A stretch of DNA of 64,000 bases. It comes from Kitasatospora sp. MMS16-BH015. Lineage in GTDB: Bacteria > Actinomycetota > Actinomycetes > Streptomycetales > Streptomycetaceae. Position 1 is the first letter of the stretch. Each line of letters opens with the position of its first letter. Both the position numbers and the translations under genes were made by a program. The DNA lies in the NCBI RefSeq assembly GCF_002943525.1, contig NZ_CP025394.1:6463001-6527000 (forward strand). The letters run 5' to 3'. The notes beneath the pieces are model-generated. The model was not told the origin of the DNA. It saw nothing but the letters and a program-made list of their open reading frames with translations, and searched no databases. Positions 7,377 to 14,600 of this stretch are shown here, one piece after another.

Positions 7377-8459
7377 TCAGGCCTTGCGGTCGACGAGGAC
7401 CGGCCGGTCCGGCAGGGACAGGGCGGCCGTGGAGCCGACCGGCAGGGAGGCTGCGGCCTCGGTCGGCAGGTCGGACTTGACCTCGGTGCCGTCGGGGAGA
7501 CGGACGGTGATCCGGGTGACGCTGCCGAGGAAGGAGGCGCCGATCACCAGGGCGGGGCCCTGCGGGTCGGGGGTGAGGCCGACGTTCTCGGGGCGGACCA
7601 GGACCTCCAGGGAGCCGTCCGCCGGGATCTCGCCGTCCACCGCGAAGCGGCGGCCGAGCACGGCCACCTCGGCGCCGGCCCGCTCGCAGGGGATCCGGCT
7701 CATGGTGCCGACGAACTCCGCGACGAACGCGGTGGCCGGGCGGGCGTAGAGCTCCTGCGGCGTGGCGCACTGCTCCAGGCGTCCGGCCCGCAGCACGGCG
7801 ACCCGGTCGGCCATCGAGAGGGCCTCCTCCTGGTCGTGCGTGACGAACAGGGTGGTGATGCCCAACTCCTGCTGCAGGCGGCGGATCTCGTCCCGGAGGT
7901 TGAGCCGCACCTTGGCGTCCAGGGCCGACAGCGGCTCGTCCAGGAGCAGCACCCGGGGCTGGAGGGCCAGCGCGCGGGCCAGCGCGATGCGCTGCTGCTG
8001 GCCGCCGGACATCTGGTGCGGGTAGCGGTCGGCGTGCTGCGGCAGGCCGACCAGCTCCAGGAGCTCCTTGGCCCGCTTGAGGCGGTCGGCCTTGCCGGTG
8101 CCGCGCATCTTGAGGCCGAAGGCCACGTTCTCGGCGGCGCTCAGGTGCGGGAAGAGGCTGTAGGACTGGAAGACCATCCCGGCGTCCCGACGGTGCGCGG
8201 GCACCCCCGTGATGTCCTTGCCGTCGATGAGCACCTGGCCCGAGTCGTGCTTCTCGAAGCCGGCCAGGATGCGCAGCGCGGTGGTCTTGCCACAGCCGGA
8301 GGGCCCGAGCAGGGCCAGCAGCTCACCGGGGTGGACGGTCAGGTCCAGCCCGTCGAGGGCGGTGGTGGCACCGAACTGGCGGCGCAGCGAACGGAATTCG
8401 ACGGTCGCGCTTCCGGGGGCCAGCGGCACTCCGGTCACGGGGGCGGTAACCGTGGTCAT
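7377..8459 (-). CDS. Phosphonate-type ABC importer, ATP-binding subunit
   Basis: 360 residues: Walker A G-P-S-G-C-G-K-T-T at 52-60, signature S-G-G-Q-Q-Q-R, Walker B L-L-L-D-E-P, the switch histidine in T-H-D, and a C-terminal TOBE-like beta domain, as in the PotA/FbpC/PhnT group. GGAG precedes the ATG, 27 bases after the second permease gene. It energises import through the two permeases. Sequence alone fits iron, polyamine or 2-aminoethylphosphonate import; the phosphonate assignment rests on the linked GntR regulon and the oxygenase fusion. Confidence 0.85.
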   Translation of the reverse strand: MTTVTAPVTGVPLAPGSATVEFRSLRRQFGATTALDGLDLTVHPGELLALLGPSGCGKTTALRILAGFEKHDSGQVLIDGKDITGVPAHRRDAGMVFQSYSLFPHLSAAENVAFGLKMRGTGKADRLKRAKELLELVGLPQHADRYPHQMSGGQQQRIALARALALQPRVLLLDEPLSALDAKVRLNLRDEIRRLQQELGITTLFVTHDQEEALSMADRVAVLRAGRLEQCATPQELYARPATAFVAEFVGTMSRIPCERAGAEVAVLGRRFAVDGEIPADGSLEVLVRPENVGLTPDPQGPALVIGASFLGSVTRITVRLPDGTEVKSDLPTEAAASLPVGSTAALSLPDRPVLVDRKA

Positions 8460-8486
8460 GGGGGTTCTCCGAGACAGTACTGAAGA

Positions 8487-9314
8487 TCAGGGGCGGGCGG
8501 GCTTGCGGCCTCGCCGGTCACGGCCGGCGGCCGAGAGGGCGAGCAGCAGCACCCAGGCGAGCAGCAGGCTGAGCACCGAGACGGCCACGGACATCTGGCC
8601 GTCACTCTTGCCGGCCTCGTAGATCCAGACCGAGAAGGGCTGGTAGCCGAGGATCGAGCCGGTGGTGAACTCACCGAGCACCAGGGCGAGGGTGAGGAAG
8701 GTGGCGTTCAGCAACGACTGCCGCAGGTTGGGCAGGACGACGGTGAAGACGGCGCGCGGCCAGCCGGCGCCGCAGTTGCGGGCGGCCTCGACCAGGGTGC
8801 GCACGTCGACCACGCGCAGCCCGGCGTCCAGCGCCCGGTAGGCGAGCGGCAGCGACATCAGCACGTAGGCGAGCACCAGCACGACGGGGAAGCTGGGGTT
8901 CTGGATCGCGACGATGGTCTGGAAGAACGGGGTGGACTTCAGGTAGTCCGGGCCCCAGCGGAGCACGCCGATGATGCCGGCGGTGAGCGCGATGACCGGG
9001 ACGACCAGCGGCAGCGAGCAGACCACCTCGATCACCGTGCGCAGCCGGGGCGAGCCGAGGCGCACCGCGATCAGCGCGGGCACCAGCAGCGCCAGCACCA
9101 CCAGGATGGTGACGACGGCCAGCTCCAGCGTGAAGGTCAGCGCGTCCAGGAAGCCCGGCGCGGTGATCAGGCCGGTGTAGGCCTTGAGCGAGAAGCCGCT
9201 GTTGTCGTCCACGCTGAAGATGACCGAACAGGCCATCGGGACGAGGAAGTACAGCCCGGCGAGCAGCAGGACGGTGCCGCGTCCGAAGCGGATCCGAGAG
9301 GTCAGGCCAGCCAC
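8487..9314 (-). CDS. ABC importer permease (PhnV-like)
   Basis: 275-residue inner-membrane permease of the binding-protein-dependent type. About six hydrophobic spans are seen, with the EAA loop near E-A-A-R-N-C-G-A that couples to the ATPase. The GTG start overlaps the end of the preceding permease gene by 13 bases and is preceded by AGGAG at eight bases, which sets the start. It forms the heterodimeric channel with the 9302-10273 product. Confidence 0.83.
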   Translation of the reverse strand: MAGLTSRIRFGRGTVLLLAGLYFLVPMACSVIFSVDDNSGFSLKAYTGLITAPGFLDALTFTLELAVVTILVVLALLVPALIAVRLGSPRLRTVIEVVCSLPLVVPVIALTAGIIGVLRWGPDYLKSTPFFQTIVAIQNPSFPVVLVLAYVLMSLPLAYRALDAGLRVVDVRTLVEAARNCGAGWPRAVFTVVLPNLRQSLLNATFLTLALVLGEFTTGSILGYQPFSVWIYEAGKSDGQMSVAVSVLSLLLAWVLLLALSAAGRDRRGRKPARP

Positions 9315-10273
9315 TTGGCACTCCTGCGCTGGAGGGGCAGGTAGACCGCCATCACGATGGCGGCCACCACGATCATGTCGAGGCTGAGGGCGAGGGCCAC
9401 GTTGCCCTGGCCGACCAGCACGTTGCCGGAGAGCGCGTCGGCGATGTGCAGCGGGATGAGCGGCACCGAGGCGCCGACCATCGCGGCGGCGGTCGCGTAC
9501 GCGGCGAACGCGGAGCCGAACAGCATCACGTAGCCGCCGAGCAGCGAGGGCAGCAGGATCGGCAGCGCGACGTGCCGCCAGTACTGCCAGGTGGTGGCGC
9601 CGTTGTTGGCCGCGGCCTCGCGCCACTGCACCCGCAGGCCCTCCAGGGCCGGGGTGATGGTGAGCAGCATCAGCGGGACCAGGAAGTACAGGTAGACGAC
9701 CGAGAGGCCGTTGAAGCTGTACAGCGTCCAGCCGTGCGCGGTGAGGTCGAAGCTCTTGGTGAGCTCACCGGCGTTGCCGAGGGTGGCGACGAAGGCGAAG
9801 GCCAGCGGCACGCCGCCGAAGTTGGCGAGCACGCCGGAGGCGGAGAGCACGGCCTCGCGGAACAGCCGGAAGCGCGAGGTCACCACGGCCTGGGCCAGCG
9901 GGAGGCCGACGACCGTGCCGATCAGCGCGGTGAGCGCCGAGAGCTTGATCGAGCCGAGCAGGGCCGTCCAGTAGGCGCCCTGGACGGAGGCCGTCAGGTT
10001 GGCGGTGGTGAAGCTGCCCGCGCCCGAGGGCGCGTCCGGCGAGAGCGTGAACGCGCCGATGGCGATCGCGACGGCCGGCAGGCCGAAGGCGATCGCGAAG
10101 AAGACCAGGAGGGGGAGGGTGGCGAGCCAGGCGCCGCCCTTGGGACGCCAGCCGCGGCGCTTGGCCGGGGTGGCGCGGGGGGTGGGTGCTGCGGTGCGCG
10201 GGGCCCCCGCCCCGCCGCCGATCTGATCGGCGGCGGAGGCGGAGGACGGCACCGGGGTGGGAGCCGTGTTCAT
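9302..10273 (-). CDS. ABC importer permease (PhnU-like)
   Basis: 323 residues: a Pro/Ala-rich, disordered cytoplasmic N-terminus of about 45 residues, then six hydrophobic spans and an E-A-A-A-N-N-G-A-T coupling loop. The ATG lies eight bases after the binding-protein stop with no clear ribosome site, so coupled translation is likely. The loop pattern and pairing with the next gene place it in the PotB/PhnU-type permease family. Confidence 0.83.
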   Translation of the reverse strand: MNTAPTPVPSSASAADQIGGGAGAPRTAAPTPRATPAKRRGWRPKGGAWLATLPLLVFFAIAFGLPAVAIAIGAFTLSPDAPSGAGSFTTANLTASVQGAYWTALLGSIKLSALTALIGTVVGLPLAQAVVTSRFRLFREAVLSASGVLANFGGVPLAFAFVATLGNAGELTKSFDLTAHGWTLYSFNGLSVVYLYFLVPLMLLTITPALEGLRVQWREAAANNGATTWQYWRHVALPILLPSLLGGYVMLFGSAFAAYATAAAMVGASVPLIPLHIADALSGNVLVGQGNVALALSLDMIVVAAIVMAVYLPLQRRSAKWLA

Positions 10274-10281
10274 GGTCGAGG

Positions 10282-11451
10282 TCAGCCCGCGATCGCCTTG
10301 GCCCAGCCCTCGGTCACGGCCTTCTTGGCCGTGTCCGTCTGCGCCTGGGTCGGGAAGGTGGTGAAGGGCTTCTCGATGGTCGGCAGCTTGGCGACGGCGG
10401 TGGCGTCGAGGGTGCCGGCGGCCTTCATCGAGTCGAACAGGGCCGGGGTGGCGTAGCCGCCCAGGAAGAGGTTCTGGCCCTCGGCGGAGTAGAGGTACTC
10501 CTCCCACAGGCGGGCGGCGGCCGGGTGCGGCGCCCACTTGTTGATGGCCTGGTTGTAGTACTGGGCGTAGGAGCCGTCCGAGGGGATCGACACCTGCCAG
10601 TCGATGCCCTTCGGCTTGAACAGGTCGGTGTAACCGGCGTTCAGGTAGGACCAGTCGACCGAGATCGGGGTCTCGCCCTTCTCGATGGTCGCCTTGGTGG
10701 TCTCGACCGGGTTGAAGTTGCCGGCCTTCTTCAGCTTGCCGAAGAAGTCGATGCCGGGCTGGATGTTGTCCAGCGAACCGCCGTTGGCCAGCGCGGCCGC
10801 GTAGACGGCGCCGAAGGCGGCACCGGCCTTGGTCGGGTTGCCGTTCAGGCCGACCATGCCCTTGTAGTCGGGCTTCAGCAGGTCCGCGAAGGTCTTCGGG
10901 CAGACCGACACCTTCTTGGCGTCGCAGCCGATCGACATGTAGCCGCCGTAGTCGTTGTAGCGGGCGCCGTTCGGGTCCTTCATGGTGTCCGGGATCTTGT
11001 CGAAGCCGGCGACCTTGTAGTTGGCGAGCAGGCCCTGCGAGGCGGCGCTCAGCGCGAAGGCGGAGCCGAGGTCGACGACGTCCGGGGCGCGGTCCTGGTC
11101 CTTGCGGGAGGTGATCGCGTTGATCTCGTCCTGGCTGGAGCCGTCCGGGTTCTCGTTCTCGATCTGGATGCCGTACTTGGCGGTGAAGCCGTCCATGATC
11201 TTGCCGTAGTTGGCCCAGTCGCGGGGGAGGGTGATGGTGTGGAGCTTCCCCTCCTTCTTCGCGGCGGCGACCAGGGCGTCCATGCCACCGAAGTCGGCGA
11301 CGGCGGTGGCGACCTTGGGGTCCTTGCCGCCCTTGGCACTGTCACCGGAGGCAGCGGTGGACGAACCCGCGGAGCCGCAGGCGGTGAGGGAGAGCGCGGC
11401 GGCGGTCAGCACGGCCGCGAAGGCGGCAGCACGGGCACGGTGCACGGTCAC
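10282..11451 (-). CDS. Lipoprotein substrate-binding protein of the phosphonate-type importer
   Basis: 389 residues. The N-terminus is a lipoprotein signal (R-A-R, Ala/Leu-rich core, lipobox L-T-A-C), so it is tethered outside the membrane. The body has the two-lobed periplasmic-binding fold of the iron/polyamine/AEP class. The GTG at 11451 was chosen because GGAG precedes it and the signal peptide is then normal in length; an in-frame TTG at 11499 has no ribosome site. First gene of the importer operon, transcribed divergently from the GntR gene. The ligand is inferred from context, most likely 2-aminoethylphosphonate or its N-methylated form. Confidence 0.8.
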   Translation of the reverse strand: MTVHRARAAAFAAVLTAAALSLTACGSAGSSTAASGDSAKGGKDPKVATAVADFGGMDALVAAAKKEGKLHTITLPRDWANYGKIMDGFTAKYGIQIENENPDGSSQDEINAITSRKDQDRAPDVVDLGSAFALSAASQGLLANYKVAGFDKIPDTMKDPNGARYNDYGGYMSIGCDAKKVSVCPKTFADLLKPDYKGMVGLNGNPTKAGAAFGAVYAAALANGGSLDNIQPGIDFFGKLKKAGNFNPVETTKATIEKGETPISVDWSYLNAGYTDLFKPKGIDWQVSIPSDGSYAQYYNQAINKWAPHPAAARLWEEYLYSAEGQNLFLGGYATPALFDSMKAAGTLDATAVAKLPTIEKPFTTFPTQAQTDTAKKAVTEGWAKAIAG

Positions 11452-11540
11452 GGGGGTGTCTCCTGATCGGGGGTGCCGCGGGAAGGGCTTGGGCGGCAAG
11501 AGGAAGTCGCAAGGTGAAGGAGTGTCGACGAGTTCAGGCC

Positions 11541-11558
11541 AAGTTGGCTGTGCAACTT
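11541..11558. promoter_or_regulatory. Candidate GntR operator, site B (importer operon)
   Basis: The palindrome AAGTTGGCTGTGCAACTT has perfect 6-bp arms and a 6-base centre. It matches the reverse complement of the 16244 site at 16 of 18 positions. It lies between the importer operon and the divergent GntR gene, so it could control both. Confidence 0.7.
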
Positions 11559-11583
11559 CGCTGACGGGGGTAAGTACGCCGGA

Positions 11584-11605
11584 GTTCGGTGACGGGAAGG
11601 TGAAC
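11584..11605 (-). promoter_or_regulatory. PHO-box-like direct repeat upstream of the importer
   Basis: On the minus strand two contiguous 11-mers, GTTCACCTTCC and CGTCACCGAAC, fit the PhoP direct-repeat pattern (GTTCACC every 11 bases): first unit exact over seven bases, second with two mismatches. It is 25 bases upstream of operator B, in the direction of the importer operon. This suggests phosphate-starvation control in addition to GntR. Confidence 0.5.
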
Positions 11606-11745
11606 GGACGGCCCAGACCAGGGGTCGGCTACGGGAACGGTGAAGTCGGGGCCCCTGTGGGGTGATCGCCAGCAGCTACAGTCGGTAGCGCCCGGTCCCT
11701 GCACCAACAGGTGGCGGACCCGCAGCACCCCGCCCAGGAGGGACA

Positions 11746-12522
11746 ATGACTGACGTGGCTGTAGACCCGGACCGCTCCGTCGGCACGCTCTACCGCAAGG
11801 TGGCCGCCGACCTCCGCGAGGCGATCACCTCGGGCGCGTACGGCGAGGCCGGGAGACTGCCGGCCGAGGGCGCCATCGCCGAGCAGTACGGCGTCTCCCG
11901 CGGCACCGTCCGCCAGGCGCTCGCCGTGCTCCGCGCCGACGGCCTGGTGACCTCCCGCCGGGGCACCCGGCGGGTCGTGCTCGGCACCGCCCGGGTGCAG
12001 AGCTTCTCCGAACTCCTCTCCTTCACCCACTGGGCCCGCTCGATGGGCGAGGAGCCCGGCGGCCGGCTCGAATCCCTGGTCCGCCGCCCGGCCGACGCCG
12101 CCGAACGCGAACAGCTCCGCCTGGAGCCGGGCAGCGAGGTGTACGTGACGCTGCGCCTGCGCACCCTCTCCGGCACCCCCGTGATGGTCGAGCGCACCGT
12201 CTACCCGTCCTGGGTGGGCGAGTTGGTCGCCCAACTCCCCCCGGACGTGGTCTCCCACACCGAGCCCCTGCGCGAGCACGGCATCCTCTTCACCGACGCC
12301 GACCACACCATCGACGTGGTCGCCGCCAACGCCGACGACGCCCGCCTGCTCGGCTGCCGCCGGGGCAGCCCGCTGCTGCGCGAGAAGCGGCGCACCACCG
12401 ACCCCACCGGCATCCCCGTCGAGTGGTCCCAGGACCGCTACCTGCCGGGCACGGTGGCCTTCAGCATCCACAACTCCCTTGCCTCCTCGGCCCTTTCCCG
12501 CCACACGCGAGAGGGCGACTGA
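11746..12522 (+). CDS. GntR-family (HutC subfamily) regulator, probable phosphonate-responsive repressor
   Basis: 258 residues: N-terminal winged helix (about 12-75, with L-P-A-E...Y-G-V-S-R-G-T-V-R-Q-A) and a UTRA ligand-binding domain (about 95-245). AGGAGGG at 11736-11742 fixes the ATG. It is divergent from the importer operon, with site B between them, and near-identical palindromes lie before the two other operons nearby. HutC-type regulators of PhnF/PhnR kind usually repress transport and catabolic genes until the substrate binds. Its binding to these palindromes is inferred from position only. Confidence 0.83.
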   Translation: MTDVAVDPDRSVGTLYRKVAADLREAITSGAYGEAGRLPAEGAIAEQYGVSRGTVRQALAVLRADGLVTSRRGTRRVVLGTARVQSFSELLSFTHWARSMGEEPGGRLESLVRRPADAAEREQLRLEPGSEVYVTLRLRTLSGTPVMVERTVYPSWVGELVAQLPPDVVSHTEPLREHGILFTDADHTIDVVAANADDARLLGCRRGSPLLREKRRTTDPTGIPVEWSQDRYLPGTVAFSIHNSLASSALSRHTREGD

Positions 12523-12546
12523 AGGGGCCTCGGGGTGGGGTGCCTC

Positions 12547-12600
12547 GCGCCAGGCGGTCGGGTGCCAGGCAGTCGGGCGTCAGGCAGTCGGGCGTCAGGC
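12547..12600 (+). repeat. 15-bp tandem repeat, 3.6 units
   Basis: Units begin at 12547, 12562, 12577 and 12592 (third unit GCGTCAGGCAGTCGG), with one or two changes between units. It fills most of the space between the convergent GntR and CMD genes and overlaps the last codons of the latter. Confidence 0.85.
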
Positions 12601-13167
12601 TGCCGTGTGTGCGGCGATCGGCTCGGTGCCCGGCTCCAGGGGCAGGCGGAGCGCTCTGACGGTGAACGAGACGGCGTGGTACCAGCCGCAGACCAGCAGC
12701 AGTTCGACCGCGGCGTCCTCGCCGGTGGCGGAGACCAGCGCCGCCCAGGCCGCGTCGGAGAGGTCGGCGGTCGCCCGGAGTTCGTCCACCGCTGCGATCA
12801 CGGCGCGGTCGGCCGCGTCCCAGCAGTCGTCGGCGGGCCCGCCGGTCGCGAGTGAGGCCAGCTGCTCGGCGTCGAACCCCGCACGCTCGGCGAAGGCGGC
12901 GACATGGACGCCCCACTCGTAGTCGGCCCCGCACAGCGCGGTCGTCCGGTCGATGACCAACTCCCTTTGCCGGAGGGTGAGAGCGGAACGCCGGGAGAAG
13001 TAGTGCCCGCCCCAGCCCGCGATGCCCTGAACGAGCTCGGGCCGCCGCGCCCACACCCGGAACAGCTGGATCGGCGTGTGCCCGAGCCGCGCGAGAGCCG
13101 CCTCGGCGGCCTCCTCGTACGGCGGGGTGAGGGGCTCGATCCGCGGCTGCTTCGAATTCAGAGGCAT
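12595..13167 (-). CDS. Carboxymuconolactone decarboxylase (CMD/AhpD-fold) family protein
   Basis: 190 residues with the AhpD-like all-helical CMD pattern: L-R-Q-R-E-L...A-L-C-G-A-D-Y-E-W-G-V-H, then A-E-R-A-G-F and a D-R-A-V region. The second cysteine of the AhpD C-x-x-C pair is absent, so a peroxidase role is doubtful. A TAGCAT box seven bases before the ATG and the lack of a ribosome site suggest leaderless transcription. Divergent from an HxlR regulator across a 14-bp tandem array, the usual layout of a redox or electrophile sensor and its target. Confidence 0.78.
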   Translation of the reverse strand: MPLNSKQPRIEPLTPPYEEAAEAALARLGHTPIQLFRVWARRPELVQGIAGWGGHYFSRRSALTLRQRELVIDRTTALCGADYEWGVHVAAFAERAGFDAEQLASLATGGPADDCWDAADRAVIAAVDELRATADLSDAAWAALVSATGEDAAVELLLVCGWYHAVSFTVRALRLPLEPGTEPIAAHTAA

Positions 13168-13228
13168 GGGGTCATGCTAGCCTCGGCGCTTCGGAAAGAG
13201 AAGCACCGCCGGGCGAGCGCTTGACGAG

Positions 13229-13312
13229 TGGCGCTGAACGGCAAGCGTCGAACGGGAAGCCCCGAATGGTGAGTGCTGAACAGCGAGTGCTGAACGCGAA
13301 GTGCTGAACGAG
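13229..13312 (+). repeat. Degenerate 14-bp tandem array in a divergent promoter region
   Basis: Six units (from 13229, 13243, 13257, 13271, 13285 and 13299) of the type GAGTGCTGAACGCG; the last three are nearly identical and the first three diverged. It occupies the gap between the CMD and HxlR genes, so it may be an operator array. Confidence 0.7.
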
Positions 13313-13324
13313 AACTGGTGGACG

Positions 13325-13693
13325 ATGTCAGCAACTCCCCTCCCCGGTAGACCTGTTCGAGGTTCGGACACGGGGCGGCCGATCATGGCGCTCCTCGATC
13401 TCCTGGGCCGCCGCTGGACGTTGCGCGTCCTGTGGGAGCTGCGGGGCGACGCCACCCCGACCTTCCGGCAGCTCCAACAGCGGTGCGACGGCGTCTCGTC
13501 GAGCGTTCTCTCGACCAGACTCCGCGAACTCGGCGAGGCCGACCTCGTCCAGAACCACGGCGACGGCTACCAACTCACACCACAGGGCCGGACCCTCCAC
13601 GAACGCCTCGCCCAACTCGACGCCTGGGCCGCCGACTGGCGGCCCAAGGCAGTGGGACCCGGTATCAGCGGTCAGCAGCCAGAAAGCTGCTGA
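13325..13693 (+). CDS. HxlR-family winged-helix transcriptional regulator
   Basis: 122 residues from ATG 13325. The HxlR fold is clear: an I-M-A-L-L-D-L-L-G-R-R-W-T-L-R-V-L-W-E-L helix pair, F-R-Q-L-Q-Q-R...G-V-S-S-S-V-L-S-T-R-L-R-E-L recognition helix, and a wing with Y-Q-L-T-P-Q-G. The usual cysteine near the N-terminus is lacking. A GTG at 13301 is in frame but lies inside the 14-bp tandem array, so the ATG is preferred. Divergent from the CMD gene, its probable target; the 3' end overlaps the converging hydrolase gene. Confidence 0.82.
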   Translation: MSATPLPGRPVRGSDTGRPIMALLDLLGRRWTLRVLWELRGDATPTFRQLQQRCDGVSSSVLSTRLRELGEADLVQNHGDGYQLTPQGRTLHERLAQLDAWAADWRPKAVGPGISGQQPESC

Positions 13694-14506
13694 CCGCCTT
13701 GCGGAAGCCACCCGGATCCTCCACCCACGGCAGGTGACCGCCTTCGGCCAAGGTCACCCGGGACACCTCGGGTAGCGCCTGTTCCAACGAGTCCACCGAA
13801 CTGCGCGGCCGAGGGTCCTCCGCACCGTCGACGATGAGGACCGGGACCTGCAGAGCCTCGCACCTCGCGCGCAGCTCCGGAGCATCCCACGCTCGGGTCT
13901 CCGCGTTGATGGCCGCATTGCACTCGAAGTTGACTCCGAACCAGGGGTGGCCATGCGCTCGGCGTGTGCCAGTGCCCGGTCGCCCCTCGCGAAGTCCGTC
14001 GACCACTGCAGTACGCAGAGCTCGCGGTCCTCGTCCTCGGTCCGTTCTCCGTCGTTGAGCTCCGCCCACCTGGCGAGTCGATCGCCCAGCCGTTCCCGGA
14101 TCCTTCGCCCGTGCTCGTCGCGCCAGGTCGCCCTCGGGTCGATACCGGTACCGGAGACGTAGACGAGGCTGCTCACCCGCTCCGGGAACCTGATCGCGTA
14201 CTCCAGCGCCAGCTGAGCCCCCCAGGAGTGGCCCAGCAGGGCTGCCCGGGCCAGGCCGAAGTGCGACCGGACGGCATCCAGGTCCGCCGACGACCGCTGG
14301 ACGGAATAGGGGCCGCATCGCTGCGACCGCCCGGCTCCCCGCTGGTCCCAGCGATACACGGCGAACTCGTCGACGAGCAGCCCGGCCACGTCGTCGAGGG
14401 TGTCCCAGAGGCCAGGGCCGCCATGGCAGAAGACGACCGGATCGCCATGGCCGGCCTCTTCCACCCACAGTCGGACACCGTCGTCCGCCACCACCGTTTC
14501 GTCCAT
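13665..14506 (-). pseudogene. Alpha/beta hydrolase (proline iminopeptidase-like), frameshifted
   Basis: From ATG 14506 (TTGGAGG just upstream) one frame gives the family N-terminus: oxyanion segment C-H-G-G-P-G, nucleophile elbow G-H-S-W-G-A-Q, D-Q-R-G-A-G-R-S. After A-E-R-M-A-T-P the homologous sequence continues in another frame as W-F-G-V-N-F-E-C, through V-P-V-L-I-V-D-G-A-E-D-P and G-G-H-L-P-W to the stop at 13665. One extra C in the C4 run at 13944-13947 would restore the frame. It is either a recent mutation or a sequencing error in a homopolymer; the rest looks well conserved. Confidence 0.8.
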
Positions 14507-14600
14507 GCCTCCAAGTCTGGCGACGCCGGCCGCGCAGCCGCCCAGAGCTCGGGGCATCGTTACCGGATGTTCGCCATGACCTGCCTCGAGGTGGATGCCG

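Noticed and set aside
11452..11499. TTG at 11499 as start of the binding protein, which would give the same 41-base distance to the operator as at sites A and C
   Set aside because: No ribosome site, and it would put 16 extra residues before a normal lipoprotein signal; GTG 11451 has GGAG.
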